A stretch of 64,000 nt of DNA, taken from positions 98,423 to 162,422 of the forward strand of contig QRFJ01005002.1 in the NCBI GenBank assembly GCA_006176705.1. Direction: 5' to 3'. The notes below the pieces were generated by a model. That model was not told the origin of the DNA. It did not search any database and worked only from the letters and a program-made list of their open reading frames with translations. The position numbers were made by a program, and so were the translations under genes. The DNA is from Cocos nucifera. Its lineage: Eukaryota; Streptophyta; Magnoliopsida; Arecales; Arecaceae. Positions 1 through 12,373 of the stretch are shown here, one piece after another; position 1 is the first letter of the stretch, and each line of letters begins with the position of its first letter.

Positions 1-1400
1 ATGGAAATATAGAGACATTCAAAATTAGATTAGTGGCAAAAGGTTATAGTCAGCACAAAGGCATTGACTATTAGGATATCTTTTCATCAGTAGCTATGCT
101 AAAATCCATCTACACATTGCTTGCTATTGTAGCCTATTTGAAATATGAAATATGGCAAATGGACATGAAAATGACATTTTTAAATGAATACCTTGAGGAA
201 GATATTTCTAAAGAACAGTCGCTAGGTTTCACATTCAATGATGCTGATCATAAAGTATGCAAGCTGCAAATGTCCATATATGGACTTAAGCAAGCATCTC
301 AGAGCTGGAATACTCATTTTAATGATGATATCAAATTATTTGGTTTCATCAAAAATGAAAAGGAACCATATATTTTCAAAAAGGTTAGTGGGAGCGCTAT
401 TGTCTTCCTCGTACTATACGTGGATGATATCCTCCTCATTGGAAATGATATTTTCATGTTGATCATAATTAAAATATGGTTATCTAAAGAATTCTTCATA
501 AAAGACCTAGGAGAAGCATCCTTCATTCTAGGAATCAAAGTCTATAGAGATATACCGAATAGGATGCTAGATCTTTCATAGAAGATGTACATAGAAGAAG
601 TGCTAAAGAGGTTTAGCATGAAAAACTCCAAGAGGGGATTAGTATCCTTCAGACATGGCATTCACCTCTCCAAGAACATGTGTCCCAACACACCTGAGGA
701 GATTGAACGCATGAGCAAGATCCCTTATGCTTCTGTAATAGGGAGCCTCATGTATGCCATGTTATGTACATGACCTGATGTAGCCTATGCTGTAAATGTC
801 GCGAGCAGATATCAGTTGAATCCAGATGAAGAACACTGGACTTTTGTGAAATGTATCCTTAAGTACTTAAGAATAACTAAGGATATGTTGTTGGTTTTTG
901 GTAATGGAGAACTCTAAGTCTAGGGGTGTATAGATTTAGATTTTATGTCCGATATAGATGATCGAAAGTTGACATCTGAGAGCCAATTTGTGTATAATGG
1001 TGGTATTGTCAGTTGGATGAGTTCCAAGTAGACAGTGATAACAGATTCCACCATGGAAGTAGAATACATCGCTGCATCAGAAGCTACGAAGGAGGCATTT
1101 TGGTACAAAAAATTTACTGTAGAGATTGGAATGATGCCATCAGATGCCATTCCTCTATACTGCGACAACAATGGCACCATAGCCCTTACTAAGGGGTCGA
1201 GGTCTCACCAGAAATCCAAGCACATCGAGCGGCGATATCACCTCATTCGCAATTACCTCGAGAAAGGTTATGTCGAGGTCAAGAGAGTCGACTCCGCATA
1301 CAATTTGGTAGACCCACTCACAAAGTCGTTGGGCCAGTAAAAGACTGAAACCCACCTTGAGAAGATGGGACTTAGATTTGTAACCAATTGGCTTTAGATC
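1..1400 (+). pseudogene. Element E: copia pol relic (RT and RNase H)
   Basis: This is the 3' half of a Ty1/copia polyprotein, cut by the window start. The longest open piece (96-581) holds the RT core with QMDMKMTFLNEY, SIYGLKQAS and the catalytic YVDD box near 416-427. RNase H follows at about 900-1340, with the MEVEYIAASEA and YCDNNG motifs. In-frame stops at 579-581, about 771, 916 and 1029, plus lost residues, make it non-functional. It is close to the polymerase of elements A, A2 and B, so I assign it to that family. It ends just before a polypurine tract (1401-1411) and an LTR. Family and domain are clear; the exact left limit lies outside the window. Confidence 0.9.
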
Positions 1401-1411
1401 AAGTGGAAGTT

Positions 1412-3690
1412 TGTTAGATATGTATGCCTTGGAAGTCAGAATTGGCTGACACGTCTAAGGACAAAATTATAATTTTGACTATAAATAATAAAATGAATTA
1501 TTTTCTATCATAATGTATATTTGAAAGTGTCTGTGACACATCCCTTGAGTTAATGGTAATGATAGTTCATATTATCAAGAGTTAAAAATTTAAGACATGA
1601 ATTTTTATTATTAACTAATAAAATGCTTCCGACCATAGGATCATCATGAGGATGGTGATTGATCCGGAAGGTTGGTGTACGATTGCTTCTTTAGGGTAGA
1701 TGAGTCTTAAGTCTACGGTGTAGAGACATCGAAGCGAGAGTACAGGTACTAATTAGAGAACGAGGGCACTGAGCGTGACCACCTCGAGTAGTCATGAGGA
1801 AGTCTACCTTCTAGTCAATGACTGGCTCGAAGTTGTAGTGGAGTGTCTGGTTCTTTGACCTGAGGTGCATCAGTAGTTCAGCTTGAGGGTGTTATAGTTT
1901 GACTACACCATTACTCGATCTCCTAGCCATTCGAAATCCTGAGGTGTATGTTGGCTATAGCATGTTCACTATAGGAATTGGATTGCACCAATAGGGGATC
2001 TATCTACCTCGATAGATGAGGAGCAGCCCTATGATGATCATGAGAATCAAGTCCATAAGCCCATGGCCATGGTAGAGTGAAATAATGGAAAGAGTTTCTA
2101 TTAGGGTTTTCATATTGGACTTGAGTCGAATGATTAATTCATATGATGGAAATTAGGATTTGACAAGATCACGTTAACCCTAATCCAATCAGGGCTCAAG
2201 ATAGAGGAACTTAATCACCCAGGTAACTACACCAAGAGGTTCATTTTTAGTTCTGATGAATGCCACCATATGCTGCTAGGTATCACTGATAAATTTTGGA
2301 AGCAATTAGAATGATTTGGATGATCGATCATACTAGTTATCTGAATCAAAAAAGTTCTGATCCATCAAAAGATGTTTTGATGATGTCGATGATAAAGATC
2401 GTGACGTATCCCATTACCATATGGAACTGAACCTAACTGAGTCACACAAACAAGGGTTTGGATCTAGATATCATCAATTAGACTAATCCAATTCAATTGA
2501 TTTGAATAAGATTCAATTAGGTTCAAGGAAATCATGCTAGCATACGATTGAGCCTAATGTTCTTCTTCAACAATCATTAAAGCTTATCACGATTGAGCCA
2601 AATGTGTTTGGGCTCACTCAAAAATCTTTACTTGGTCTGACTGGAGCTTGTCTAGGTCAGAAAAGGGTTGTCTTAATTTATGAGATAAATTTGAGGCAAC
2701 ACTTGCCATTTTTCATCACCTGCTAAATCTTGTCCTTTGACTTTGGTCTAATGTTGACCTTTGATACTTAGACATCTGCCCATGTTTCATGCACCCATAG
2801 GAGAGAACATGGGGCTTTGTCCCCCTACTAAAAAATAAAAAGGGAGGGGGTGCATGCCTCGCACGCCTAGGGAGGCGTGCGCCCCATGAGGATCATGCCT
2901 GGAGTCCCAAACAGATGGGACTCCAGGTTCCTTCACGCTTTCAACTTGGGTGATGCCAAAGAGTCTTCTTTGACCAGTCTTGGAACCACCTAAGGAGGTT
3001 TGTGTGGAAATCTAATCTAATTGGATCAGATGATATCATCCCACTAATCAGATTTAGATCTGATTGCACAAAGAGCCATGATTGATCGGGATGATGTGGC
3101 ACTGCATGGTGCAGCAGGATCTATATAAACCCTGTCTGCACCTAGGATTGAGAGGTTCTATCCTTTGCCCATGCCACAAGGCTTCTCTCCTTCCCTCTCC
3201 ATACCACCTTTAGATCCTCTCTCTCTCCTATCCACATCCAAGAGTTTTTAAGCACAAGTTTGGTGCGATTCGAGCAAGAGAAAGGCTATAGGAAAGAAAG
3301 AAGGCAACACTGCTGTAAGAGACAATGGTTGATCTTCAAAAGCCATTTTGAAGACCTTCAAGATCAGATATAGATCTAATTTTTGGAGGAAAGATTGAGA
3401 AGAAGAAGATCTCTAGATCCTATCTGAGTGGATATCAGTAGAGGCTAGGCACTTGCATGGCCACATCTAGAACCTCATGCAAACATCAAGATCATCACAA
3501 GGTAATAGGATTACCCATGACAAGGTACAATTAAATTAGATTTATTTTATTTTATTTTATTTTATCTATAAAATTAGATCTGAAGAGTCTCAGATCTAGT
3601 TTGAATCTAAGAGAAAAATTTTTTGAAATATTCCTCTTGATCCAATCAGATCTGAACGAACTTGACCCAAAAAATAAGGTTTTCCCTTCA
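1412..3690 (+). repeat. Element E: 3' LTR (A-family, 2.28 kb)
   Basis: The LTR starts TGTTAGATATGTATGCC right after the purine-rich AAGTGGAAGTT and ends GGTTTTCCCTTCA, giving the TG...CA ends seen in A and B. Order and content match the reverse complement of the A LTRs: the U3 inverted repeats, a TATA-like stretch near 3121 (ctatataaacc) and a closing segment rich in AGATC. A (TTTTA)n tract lies at 3543-3570. It is the most diverged of the six A-family LTRs here. The bases after it (TAGAG) should be one arm of a target duplication whose partner is left of the window. Confidence 0.85.
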
Positions 3691-4543
3691 TAGAGTTTAT
3701 CTCAACCTCCTTCCTTCCTCTTTCTTTCGAGGTCAAGGTTACCCTCAAGTCAGCAGACATCCGCTCCTCCCTTTGAAGCACCTCTTGTAAATGCCCACCC
3801 TCGGCCAAGAGATAGCTCACCTCAGCCTTATATTCTTGGGCCTCCTCTGCAGCTTTCGAGACCTCGACTTTCTCGATGTTGATCATCTCGATGTTGGTGA
3901 TCAATTGATGGCCGACTTGCAAGCAACAAAATCAATTATACTATTGAAGAGCTTATAATTGAATTTGAAAAATAAGGAAAGGAATTACTACCTTAAGGTA
4001 TGCCCCAAGAGAGTCCTTAACCCACTGATCAAGGTTAGTGCAGGTAATCCTCTTGATGATATGTAGAAGAACACTTGCATTGACTAGGGCCTTGACAACT
4101 CTCCAGTCATCAAAGGAAGCATTATCCCAATCAATGCTATCATCACTGGATTCCCATGAGTTTTGTTGGGGTCAAGCTCTCCTAGCAATAGTCTTCTTCT
4201 TCTTTATTTTCTACTCAAAAAGAGGAGCTGAAGCAGGGACCTCAGCAAGTGGGCTCAAGGTCGTTAGTGGTACCGTGGCTTCTATGGTGGGGACTCCTTC
4301 TCCTAGGGCAGTGGAGCTTGATTCCCCAACTTTTATCCATTTGGATGGTTCACCAGAGGCCTTTTTCTTCCTTTTCTAAGCTTGAAGCCCCATCAATAGC
4401 ATCTCAATTTTCTTAGGAGTCATTTCTATAATTATGGCGAAGCTGGGGTTAGAAAAGAAACAAGGAGAACAAAAGAAGATGAATATAAGTACCTTTGAGG
4501 TCAAGCGGGATTAAGCCAAGATTGATAGAGTCTGGTTGTTAAT
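3691..4543 (-). pseudogene. Old coiled-coil coding relic, possibly gypsy-type ORF
   Basis: This interval lies between LTR E and LTR F. The minus strand keeps an open stretch (about 3922-3680) with a heptad-like, Glu/Ala/Lys/Leu-rich composition (EVSKAAEEAQEYKAEVSYLL), so a coiled coil is likely. Further upstream on the same strand (4440-3992) another acidic and Lys-rich frame is readable but broken by stops. A short interval between them begins GTAGTAATTC at 3991 and ends TTGCTTGCAAG at 3916, so it looks like a 76-nt intron, but the frames do not join in phase. I suspect the N-terminal ORF of an old gypsy element because such ORFs often end in coiled coils. A decayed host gene is not excluded. 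Confidence 0.35.
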
Positions 4544-5569
4544 TGTTGAGAAAAATGCCTCTAGATTTAGTACATAATAAGCCCAAAACAAGATTCAAGA
4601 GGATGAATGGAGTCCAACGAACCCAAGAATAGCCCAAATGGAGTCCAGACAAAGAAGATATGCGTGAAAGAAGGTTAGACCAGGATAGCCAACCCTTGGG
4701 CCCATCGAATGGGCCCATAGGCGGCATCAGCTAGCGATGGCATGGCCTAAATCGGTAGTGCATGGTGGCACTAGGCTAGCTAGGTGCTAGGCCAACCAAG
4801 TGTGCGAGCGCACGTAGGGGGTGTGCGTGGGCCATGTGGGAGTAGGCCGCATGGGAACCCAGCCCATGCGGTGGAGCACGATCCACCATGGACCACTGGC
4901 TCATGGGCACCCGCATGGGCCACCCGATAATTTTCCTTTACATTTTGCATGGTCCACGATACTATTCCATGGATCGATCACAATCCGATGGCTCAGGTAG
5001 GAGTCGATCATGATCGAATAGTTGGAACTTAATCAGAGCCTGATCAGGACTACTGTGCATGATCTGACAGCTTAGGATGGAGCCAATCATGATCAGACGG
5101 TTTAGATGCGATCTCGAGTATGATTAAGATTGGGTTTTCTATTAAAATATTATTTTTGGATTTTTGGAATCTATATAACTTTGATTGATAAATCGTTTAT
5201 CGCGTTGAAAAGTTGGTGACATCCCAAAGGTGAAAAGAGGCTTCTTAAAAAGTTATAGAGAGCTTTTGTAAGAATTTTGGGGCTTCTTATTAAGAGATTC
5301 ATATACAAGAGTTTAGTGGTAAGTTTTTCTTGTATTGTTTGATTTTCTTTATCTTATAGTAAATTTTGCACATCCTATAGAGGTAGACCTTAGTCTAATC
5401 AATGTATACTTGATTATTTGCTCTCTTATCTTGTATTCTTCTTTCTTTCTCTTATGGTATCCACACGTGATTGAGTGCATTGCAAATGGTATCGATAAGA
5501 TCTTGAGGTTGTGGTATTCTGGCTAGACTCCATAATAACCGATATCAGAATGAGTTGATATCCCTAATA
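4544..5569 (+). repeat. Element F: 5' LTR (copia, 1.03 kb)
   Basis: It begins TGTTGAGAAAAATGCC and ends CCCTAATA, the last dinucleotide probably CA changed to TA. A primer-site-like sequence follows two bases later. A TATA box (CTATATAAC) lies near 5171. The first 250 bp recur at 14964-15208, which is the matching 3' LTR. The middle (4970-5110) carries four degenerate copies of a motif like GATCMGACGGCT spaced 25-60 bp apart. A T-rich stretch follows the TATA box, as in R-U5 regions of Tork-type elements. Confidence 0.8.
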
Positions 5570-5571
5570 AT

Positions 5572-5584
5572 TGGTGTTAGAGCC
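5572..5584 (+). promoter_or_regulatory. Element F: primer binding site
   Basis: TGGTGTTAGAGCC sits two bases after the LTR end. It differs by two bases from TGGTATCAGAGCC, the initiator-Met tRNA complement found in A and B. Its position and the LTR boundary support each other. Confidence 0.65.
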
Positions 5585-5639
5585 TGATGATACCAGTGCA
5601 CGTGGTTGCCCAGATCGTGACGGTGTTGATCGAGATCAA

Positions 5640-6923
5640 AGAAGATGGAGAAGACAAGCACAATCAAGGTGAAGATTAGCCAGTTCGATGGAAAGTGTAA
5701 TTTCTCTTTATGGCAAATGAGGGTGAAGGATGTGTTCATCCAACATGATTTGATTGACGCTCTTTTGAATGAAAAAAAGCTAGACACCACAGAGGAGAGA
5801 ACCTAGGAGTGGCTATAGATATAGATGGTGAGTACCATCTGCATGTATCTAGTGGATGAGGTGGTAATCCATGTACTTGGTGAGACTTTTTCAGTGGTGC
5901 TATGGTCAAAGATTGAGGGATTATACATGGTGAAGTCCCCCATCAACACCCTCTTCCTTTGGCTGCAGTTCTACCAATTATGGATGATCAAGGGATAGAG
6001 CATGTGGAGCATCTTAGCCACTTTCAGAAGATTCTCATCGATCTTCTCAGTGTAGGTGAGAAAGTTAAGAAGAAGATCTGAGCATTTATCTTGCTAGCAT
6101 CGCTTCTCCCTTCGTATGAGTCATTGGTGACTGCTCTTCTAGTGAAAAAGAGCACCATCAAGATGGACAAAATCACTATAGTGATTCTTCATAACAAGAT
6201 TCTCAGGAGGGAGAACCCAGCTTCAAGCTCAAATGGTGGTAGCTCAACTTTGATGATATCTGGATGAGCAAGTGGCAGTAGACAGAGCAGTAGAAGATCA
6301 TGAGGAGGATGATCCAAATCCAAGATGAGGAACCCTAGCAAGATTAGATGCTACCGATGCAATGAGTTAGGGCATTATGTCAGAGATTGCCCATAGCTCA
6401 GAGACTGAACGAGGGCTACTACAGCGACGGCCAGTAATGAGTCAGAGGATGATGTCCTAAAGATATCTGATTAGGTATCTACTTCTTTCCAGTAGTAGAT
6501 TTTAGATTATGCATGCACATATCATATTTATTGCAGAGAGGAGCAGTTTGATTCCGTGGAGCGTAGTGAGGGCATTGTTTATCTGCCTGATGGATCAAGC
6601 TGTGCGATCAGAGGCATCAAGATGGTTAGCTAGAAGGCACATAATGTGTAGTAAGGAGATTGAGGGAGACTGAATTTATCTTATCTCATTGAGCAAACTG
6701 GATTCAAATAACTACAGGTTAGTAGCTGGTGATGGAATTATGAAGGTCATGCATGATGATATAGTGATATTTGAGGGAAAGAAGAGGATGAGAGGATATT
6801 ACTATCTGAAAGAGAGCCTAGTATGAGGTGGAGCTAAGGGAGCCAGAGGAAGCCCAGTGCAAGATGGAGCTCCAGGTGGAGGTGAATCGGGCACGAGATG
6901 GGAGACTTGGGAGGATGAGAGGC
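5640..6923 (+). pseudogene. Element F: gag and protease relic
   Basis: Translating the plus strand gives a Tork/TNT1-like gag with many stops: the N-terminal KFxG-type segment lies near 5680-5780 (QFDGKCNFSLWQMRVKDVF). The CX2CX4HX4C zinc knuckle CYRCNELGHYVRDC is fully kept at 6349-6390. The protease active site follows at about 6502-6530 as LDYACTYH, with the usual Ser after the catalytic Asp replaced by Tyr. Coding likeness fades after about 6830, and no integrase or RT follows before the C2 insertion at 6924. Stops throughout rule out function. The knuckle and protease make the identification firm. Confidence 0.75.
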
Positions 6924-9293
6924 TGAAGGAAACCTGGTAGGGTTTAGGGCATGCCTTTTGAAATCTTTTTAAAAATTAACTACAGCATAAGCAGAATTAA
7001 TCTAAAGTTAATTCTATGCATGCTATGATCTAATCATAAAATTCTACTCAGGATTTTTGATATGCGTATATGAATCAGAAAAATAAAATGCATTCAATCA
7101 ACAAATCATATTTGCTGACTGATCTATATTCAGAATATAGTACCTATGCATAGATAGATGATCACCACAATCTAAATCCACTAAAAAATGCTTTCCCATT
7201 ATGCTGCAGCCACACATTGTCCAGACTCTATGGTGAGTCCACACGGAGCCCCTGGTCCTGATCAGCACTTTCTAAGTGCTAGCTCCTCGTCGAGGCCTTT
7301 GATGGTTGATCTTCATCGATCCAATCGATGAACTTCTTACAAACTTTCAGACACTCTAGAAGATCAAAAGACCCTATGGAGGATGACAAGATGGTGGTGG
7401 AAAAAATTGATGGAGATCTTGCACTTACGGTACTCAAACTCTTCACCCAAAATCTTGAGTCCCAACTCTAAGGTTTCAGCACACACCCATAAGAATCTTG
7501 ACACTCTTCTCTCTCATGCCAAAAGAGATGTGCCTTCTATGATTTTTGTCTTACAAAAATCCCTCATTAAACCTCATATATCCCCATGCATTCCCCAAGC
7601 ATCTCTCTTCTGCACACCCAAAAAATCCTATTTTTTAATAGTCGTCAATGCGTGGGAGGATAAGGATAGGTTTAGTTGAACTTGTTTCAACTAATTCTCT
7701 TGAATTCAAAATTCAAGAGGACTCCTTATCTCTTTCCATCGCCCATCAAAATGTTTAACATGTAGAAGAACTCTTCCTCTGTGTGTGCACGCTAATGAAA
7801 AATATTGGCGATAAAAGGAGAATGGCGTGGAGTATGGGACTTGAACTAACTTCAACCTCCAACACACTTGAATTCAAAATTCAAGTGATTCATCCTAATC
7901 CAACTTCTTAGACCAGGTAAAAAGCAGAAAAATGGAGGGTGTAAATTCTGATTTTGGCATGGAGAAATCCCACGCACATTCCCAATGTGCGTTGAGAAGG
8001 AGAATGGGTCAAAAGTCAATGCACAAGGGGAATTCAAATAAGCTTTGAATCGATCCAAATTGGTTTCAAACAAATTAATTTATCTTGAACAATTAGACTA
8101 GATCAAATACAACCAAATTAGGATTAATCAAACTTAGTTAATTTCTAATCAAATTAGATATTAATCGAGTCCAACCTCTGATCAAATCAGGGTCCATCTC
8201 CCTAAGCGATTAGATCATCACATGATCTGATTAGGTCAACAAAATTGAATCAAATTTAATTTGACTTGATCAATTTCTCATCGCTCAAATAAATTAAGCT
8301 AATCAGCAATCTAATTGCTAATTAATTCTTTAATAAATAACTGAGTTCTAATCTAGTGGGACTCCTGATCAGCCATCAGATCAGGTAGGAACTCTTATTG
8401 TATGTGACCCCATAGATTCGATTCCTAAGTCGGTAGCATAAGAACTAATTTTCTATACCAATCGATGTGACCATCTAGCGATGGTATCTGATGTTTGGAT
8501 AGGTTAAAAAATTGTAATGCAATAATGGTGAACCTATGGCATATGGTTACCGTATAATTCATCCCCTTGACCATGATGCTTATAAGATGATCTAGGGTTA
8601 ACTGCCAACCCTAAAAATTCATCCATATTGTATTTTAAAATTCAACGTCCATCAATCGGACTACTCTGACCAAGGATTTGCTAAATTAAAATATAGCAAT
8701 GCACTTGCTCCAACACTTGGAGGGGTCAATCCTATCTTTACTCATGCATCGACAAGCCAAGTACTTGATTGCACCCAGTAGCCTTCCGTCATTGAATTAG
8801 AAATTTAGATAGTTTGGTACCTAAGTATAGTGAGTTGCTTGTAAGTCACCATGGTGATCTCAGGTCTAAGGGACACATATACCCATATCCTTCATGAGCA
8901 ATCTTGACAGAAGAGAGCTTCATAGTTGGATCATGATCAGTGAAATATATCCCTATATTTCATCTGCATGCCATAACAGCATCACTATGCTTCTTGGTTA
9001 AGAGGACAACCAACACTTATGGCACACAATGACCTACTCTTGATTGACATTGTTGTCCTAGATAACAATGAATCATGTGATCGCGATTAGTTTAAGGACT
9101 AAATGATAAATCCTCCTTTGTTGAGTCTAAATAGTCCTAAGAACTTCATCATAGAAAGTTCATTATAGAAAGATGCACATAGTGATGAAATTGCTAGAAT
9201 AATAATTTTATTCAATTAAAATTTAAGTATAAATTATATCTAGCTCAACCATCTACAACCTAGATGATTGACTTTATGATACATTTTTTAACA
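6924..9293 (-). repeat. Element C2: 3' LTR
   Basis: In plus coordinates it runs from TGAAGGAAACCTGG to ATTTTTTAACA, about 2.37 kb. The polypurine tract reads AAGTGGGAGT on the minus strand at 9294-9303. Its partner is 12374-14737, and a truncated relative lies at 52229-53116. The plus-strand open frames in it (for example 7383-7679) recur only because the LTRs are homologous, so I do not call them genes. Confidence 0.85.
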
Positions 9294-9303
9294 ACTCCCA
9301 CTT

Positions 9304-11430
9304 AGACTAAAGCCACTCAGAATAGTATCAAATACCCATCTATCATTTGTGATTATCGAACTCTTTGATTTCAAGAGCTTTAGTAAATGGGTTGGCTATA
9401 TTCTCCTTTCCATCGATCTTCTAAAGCTCGACGTCATCTTGCTCTACGATTTTACATACAAGATGGTAGCAATGCAAAATATGTTTGGTGCGCTGATTTG
9501 TCTTTGGCTCCTTTGCTTGAGCTATGGCTCTAGTATTGTCACAGTATAGCATAACTAGACCATCCAAGGAGGGTGCCACCCCAGCTCTTCGATGAACTTC
9601 AATAGCCACACAGTTTCCTTCACAGCATCAGATGCCGCGATATACTCCACCTCGCATATAGAATCGGCCATAGTATGCTGCTTGAAATTTTTCTAGCAGA
9701 CCGCTCCTCTATTCAGGGTGAACACATAACTTGACATACTCTTACTATCATCATGATCTGACTAAAAACTGAAATTAGTGCATCCCACAAGTTTCAAGTC
9801 AGTATCTCCATAGATGAGCCACTAGTTCTTGGTATTTTTCAAATACTTCAGGATTGTCTTCACAACCTTCTAGTGATTCTGACCTAGATCAGATTGGTAT
9901 CTGCTCACTACCTCTAGTGAATATGCCACATCTAGTCTTGTATACATCATGGCATACATAATAGAATCCACTATCAAAGGATATCGTATTCTACTCATAC
10001 GCTCTCTCTCTTAAGGAGTTGTCAGATAATCCCTTTTCGAGAGAGAAATTTCATGGCCTATCGAAAGATAGCCCTTCTTGAAATTCTCCATGCCGAACCA
10101 CTTTAGCCCGGTATCAATATACGTGGACTGGAAGAATCCAAGAAATCTTTTAGATCTATTCCTATAGATTTTCATCCCTAGGATGTAGGATGCTTCTCCT
10201 AAGTCCTTCATGGAGAATTACGGCGATAGCCAAATCTTTATTTCCTGTAATGTAGGGATGTCATTTTTAATTAAGAAAATATCATCCACATACAGTATAA
10301 AAAATGCAACTATAGAACTATTAGCCCATTTGTACATGCAACGTTCTTCTTCGTTCTTAACGAAGCCATACGTTCTGATCATCTTATCAAAATGCATGTT
10401 CCAACTCCAAGATGCTTGCTTCAATTCATAGATAGATCTCTGAAGCTTACACACCTTAGACTCATCTATGGATGTGAAACCCTCAGCTATATCATATACT
10501 CCTCTTCATCCAGCTCTACATTTAGAAAAGTTGTTTTCACATTCATTTGCTAGATCTCATAGTCTAGGTATGCTGCTATCACAAGTATAATCCGAATGGA
10601 CTTAAGCATTGCCACTAGAGAAAATATCTCATCATAGTCAATACCATAATGTAGACGATATCTCTTGGCAACCAGATGGGCTTTATAAGTCTCCACCTTC
10701 TCATCTATGCCCTATTTCCTTTTGAAAATCTACTTACACTCAATGGATTTTACCCCTTCAGATGGATCAACCAGTGTCCATACATTGTTGACCTTCGTGG
10801 ACTCCATTTCCGACTTCATGGCTTCAAGTCATTGATCGGAGTCTGACCTTTGCATGGCATCCATATAGATGATCTGATCCTCATCATTCTCATCGAGTTC
10901 GATAGGATCACTATTTAGGACTAAGAAACTATAGTATCTATCTGGTTGATGCAGTACTCTACCGGATCTCCTTAAGGGTGCATCTATAATGGGCTCTAGA
11001 TTTGATCTTATCAAATCTAGTTCTATAGGTTCACTAGAATGTATCAATTCTTCCACCTACCAAACTTCACCAAGCTCAACATTAGAGGTAGTTGTTCCTT
11101 CCAAGTGGAACTCCTTTTTTAAAAAGACTGCCCTATTGCTGATGAATACCTTTTGCTCTTCAGTATGGTAGAACTAATAACCCCTAATTTTCTTGGGATA
11201 TCTTATAAACAAACACTTTTTAGACCTAGGTTAAAGCTTTTCTGGCTATAAATACTTTACATAAGCCTGACATCGCCGAACTCTAAGGTGAGTGAGTGTC
11301 GACTTATGACCAATCCATATCTCATTTAGAGTCTTTACAATAGATTTTTTTAGAATGTTGTCCAAAACAAAACAAGCAGTCTCTAATGCATAACCCTAAA
11401 AAGAAATCGGCAGACTCACTATTGTGGTAT
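9304..11430 (-). pseudogene. Element C2: pol relic (integrase end, RT, RNase H)
   Basis: Read on the minus strand from 11430 downward: the integrase C-terminal region (the segment like SLPISF-stop-GYALETACF, then KSTLTHLRVRRCQAYVK), a connector with RRSGRVLHQPDRYY (11056-10829), the RT core including FFILYVDDIFLI (10454-10218) and MKDLGEASYILGMKIYR (10211-10011), and RNase H with YCDNTRAIAQAKEP (9609-9421). Stops and frameshifts separate all pieces. The relationship to A-family pol is clear but not close. The truncated copy C2b (53117-55118) aligns to the same region. The catalytic integrase core, protease and gag are missing. Confidence 0.85.
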
Positions 11431-11467
11431 CAACTCACTTTGACACCAAACTATTGGGATATCAGCT

Positions 11468-11479
11468 ACTCTGATACCG
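11468..11479 (-). promoter_or_regulatory. Second primer-binding-site-like sequence inside C2
   Basis: The minus strand reads CGGTATCAGAGT, two bases away from TGGTATCAGAGC. It lies two bases from the start of an LTR-like block. C2's own primer site is at 12360-12371, so this one belongs to a different element. Confidence 0.6.
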
Positions 11480-11481
11480 CT

Positions 11482-12350
11482 TGTTAAGAATCTAGTACGA
11501 AATTATTATGATAGGAAGAAGAAAGAAATAAAATAAGAAAATAATCAAGTACGTAGATCAGCCTAAAGACTCACCTCCGTGGGGCATGCAAAGCTTTACT
11601 ATGAAAGAGAAAAATAGGTACAAGAGAAGAACACCCACTCTCAACTCATTGTACATAAATCTCTCTCAACTAGAAGCTACCCTCATAAAAGCTCTCTCAG
11701 AATTCCAAGAAGGTCCACAAAAGCTACAAGATGATCTACCCTCATAGCCTTCTCATCGGATACTATGCACCTGTTGCTTTTCTCTCTCGTAGGCTGCACG
11801 TACTCGATGCTCTGCTAAGCTCCTCTCAATAGCTATCTAAGCCTCTCTCTATATGCCTCTCATGCCACACGCGCCACCTTTTTTGCTCCACAGCATCTCA
11901 ACCATTTAAATAGGATGAGAATCCTCTTCTTAGTAGTTCATAGAAGTTCTAACAGGGCTTGTTCTCCTAATATGAGTCGAACATGTCCTTGATGGAGTTT
12001 TAAAATATTTTTCGACCTTCAGATCATAATATCAATCCTCTATGACCATTGGATCCTATGATCTATGCGCAACTCCCGTAGACCCTTTGGATTAATCACA
12101 ATCCAAGTCCAAATAGAAAAAAATTCCATCGTGTTCTATTCGCCTCCATCGAGCCGACTCAATCAGGGGTCGAGCTGACTTAACTGCATCTCGTTTAAAC
12201 TCCTCTGCCTATCCACTTAAGAGAGCCTACTCGACTGCGGTTTGATCCAGCTCGATCTCAATCCTAGCCAGCTCGATTGCATATCAAAGTCAGCCCGACT
12301 GCTATTCTAAAAATTGATTCTCTTCTTACTGTGGGTTGAATTCGAGGAGT
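11482..12350 (-). repeat. Foreign LTR-like block inside C2
   Basis: The block starts TGTTAAGAATC in plus coordinates beside the primer-like site. On the minus strand it carries the terminal part of a Tork/TNT1-type LTR: CTTTCATAGTAAAGC, CATGCCCCACGGAGG, then a T-rich tract ending TTCTTAACA. The far end (about 12330-12350) is not sharply defined. After its primer-like site only some 50 bp separate it from C2's integrase fragment. I infer an insertion of another copia into C2 followed by deletion, or a recombinant element. Confidence 0.55.
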
Positions 12351-12359
12351 CAAACCCTT

Positions 12360-12371
12360 GGTCTGATACCA
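12360..12371 (-). promoter_or_regulatory. Element C2: primer binding site
   Basis: The minus strand reads TGGTATCAGACC, one base from the initiator-Met tRNA complement. It is separated from the 5' LTR by two bases. Confidence 0.75.
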
Positions 12372-12373
12372 TT

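Noticed and set aside
4038..4379. Plus-strand ORF of 113 residues
   Set aside because: It lies opposite the better supported minus-strand coiled-coil relic and has no recognisable motif.
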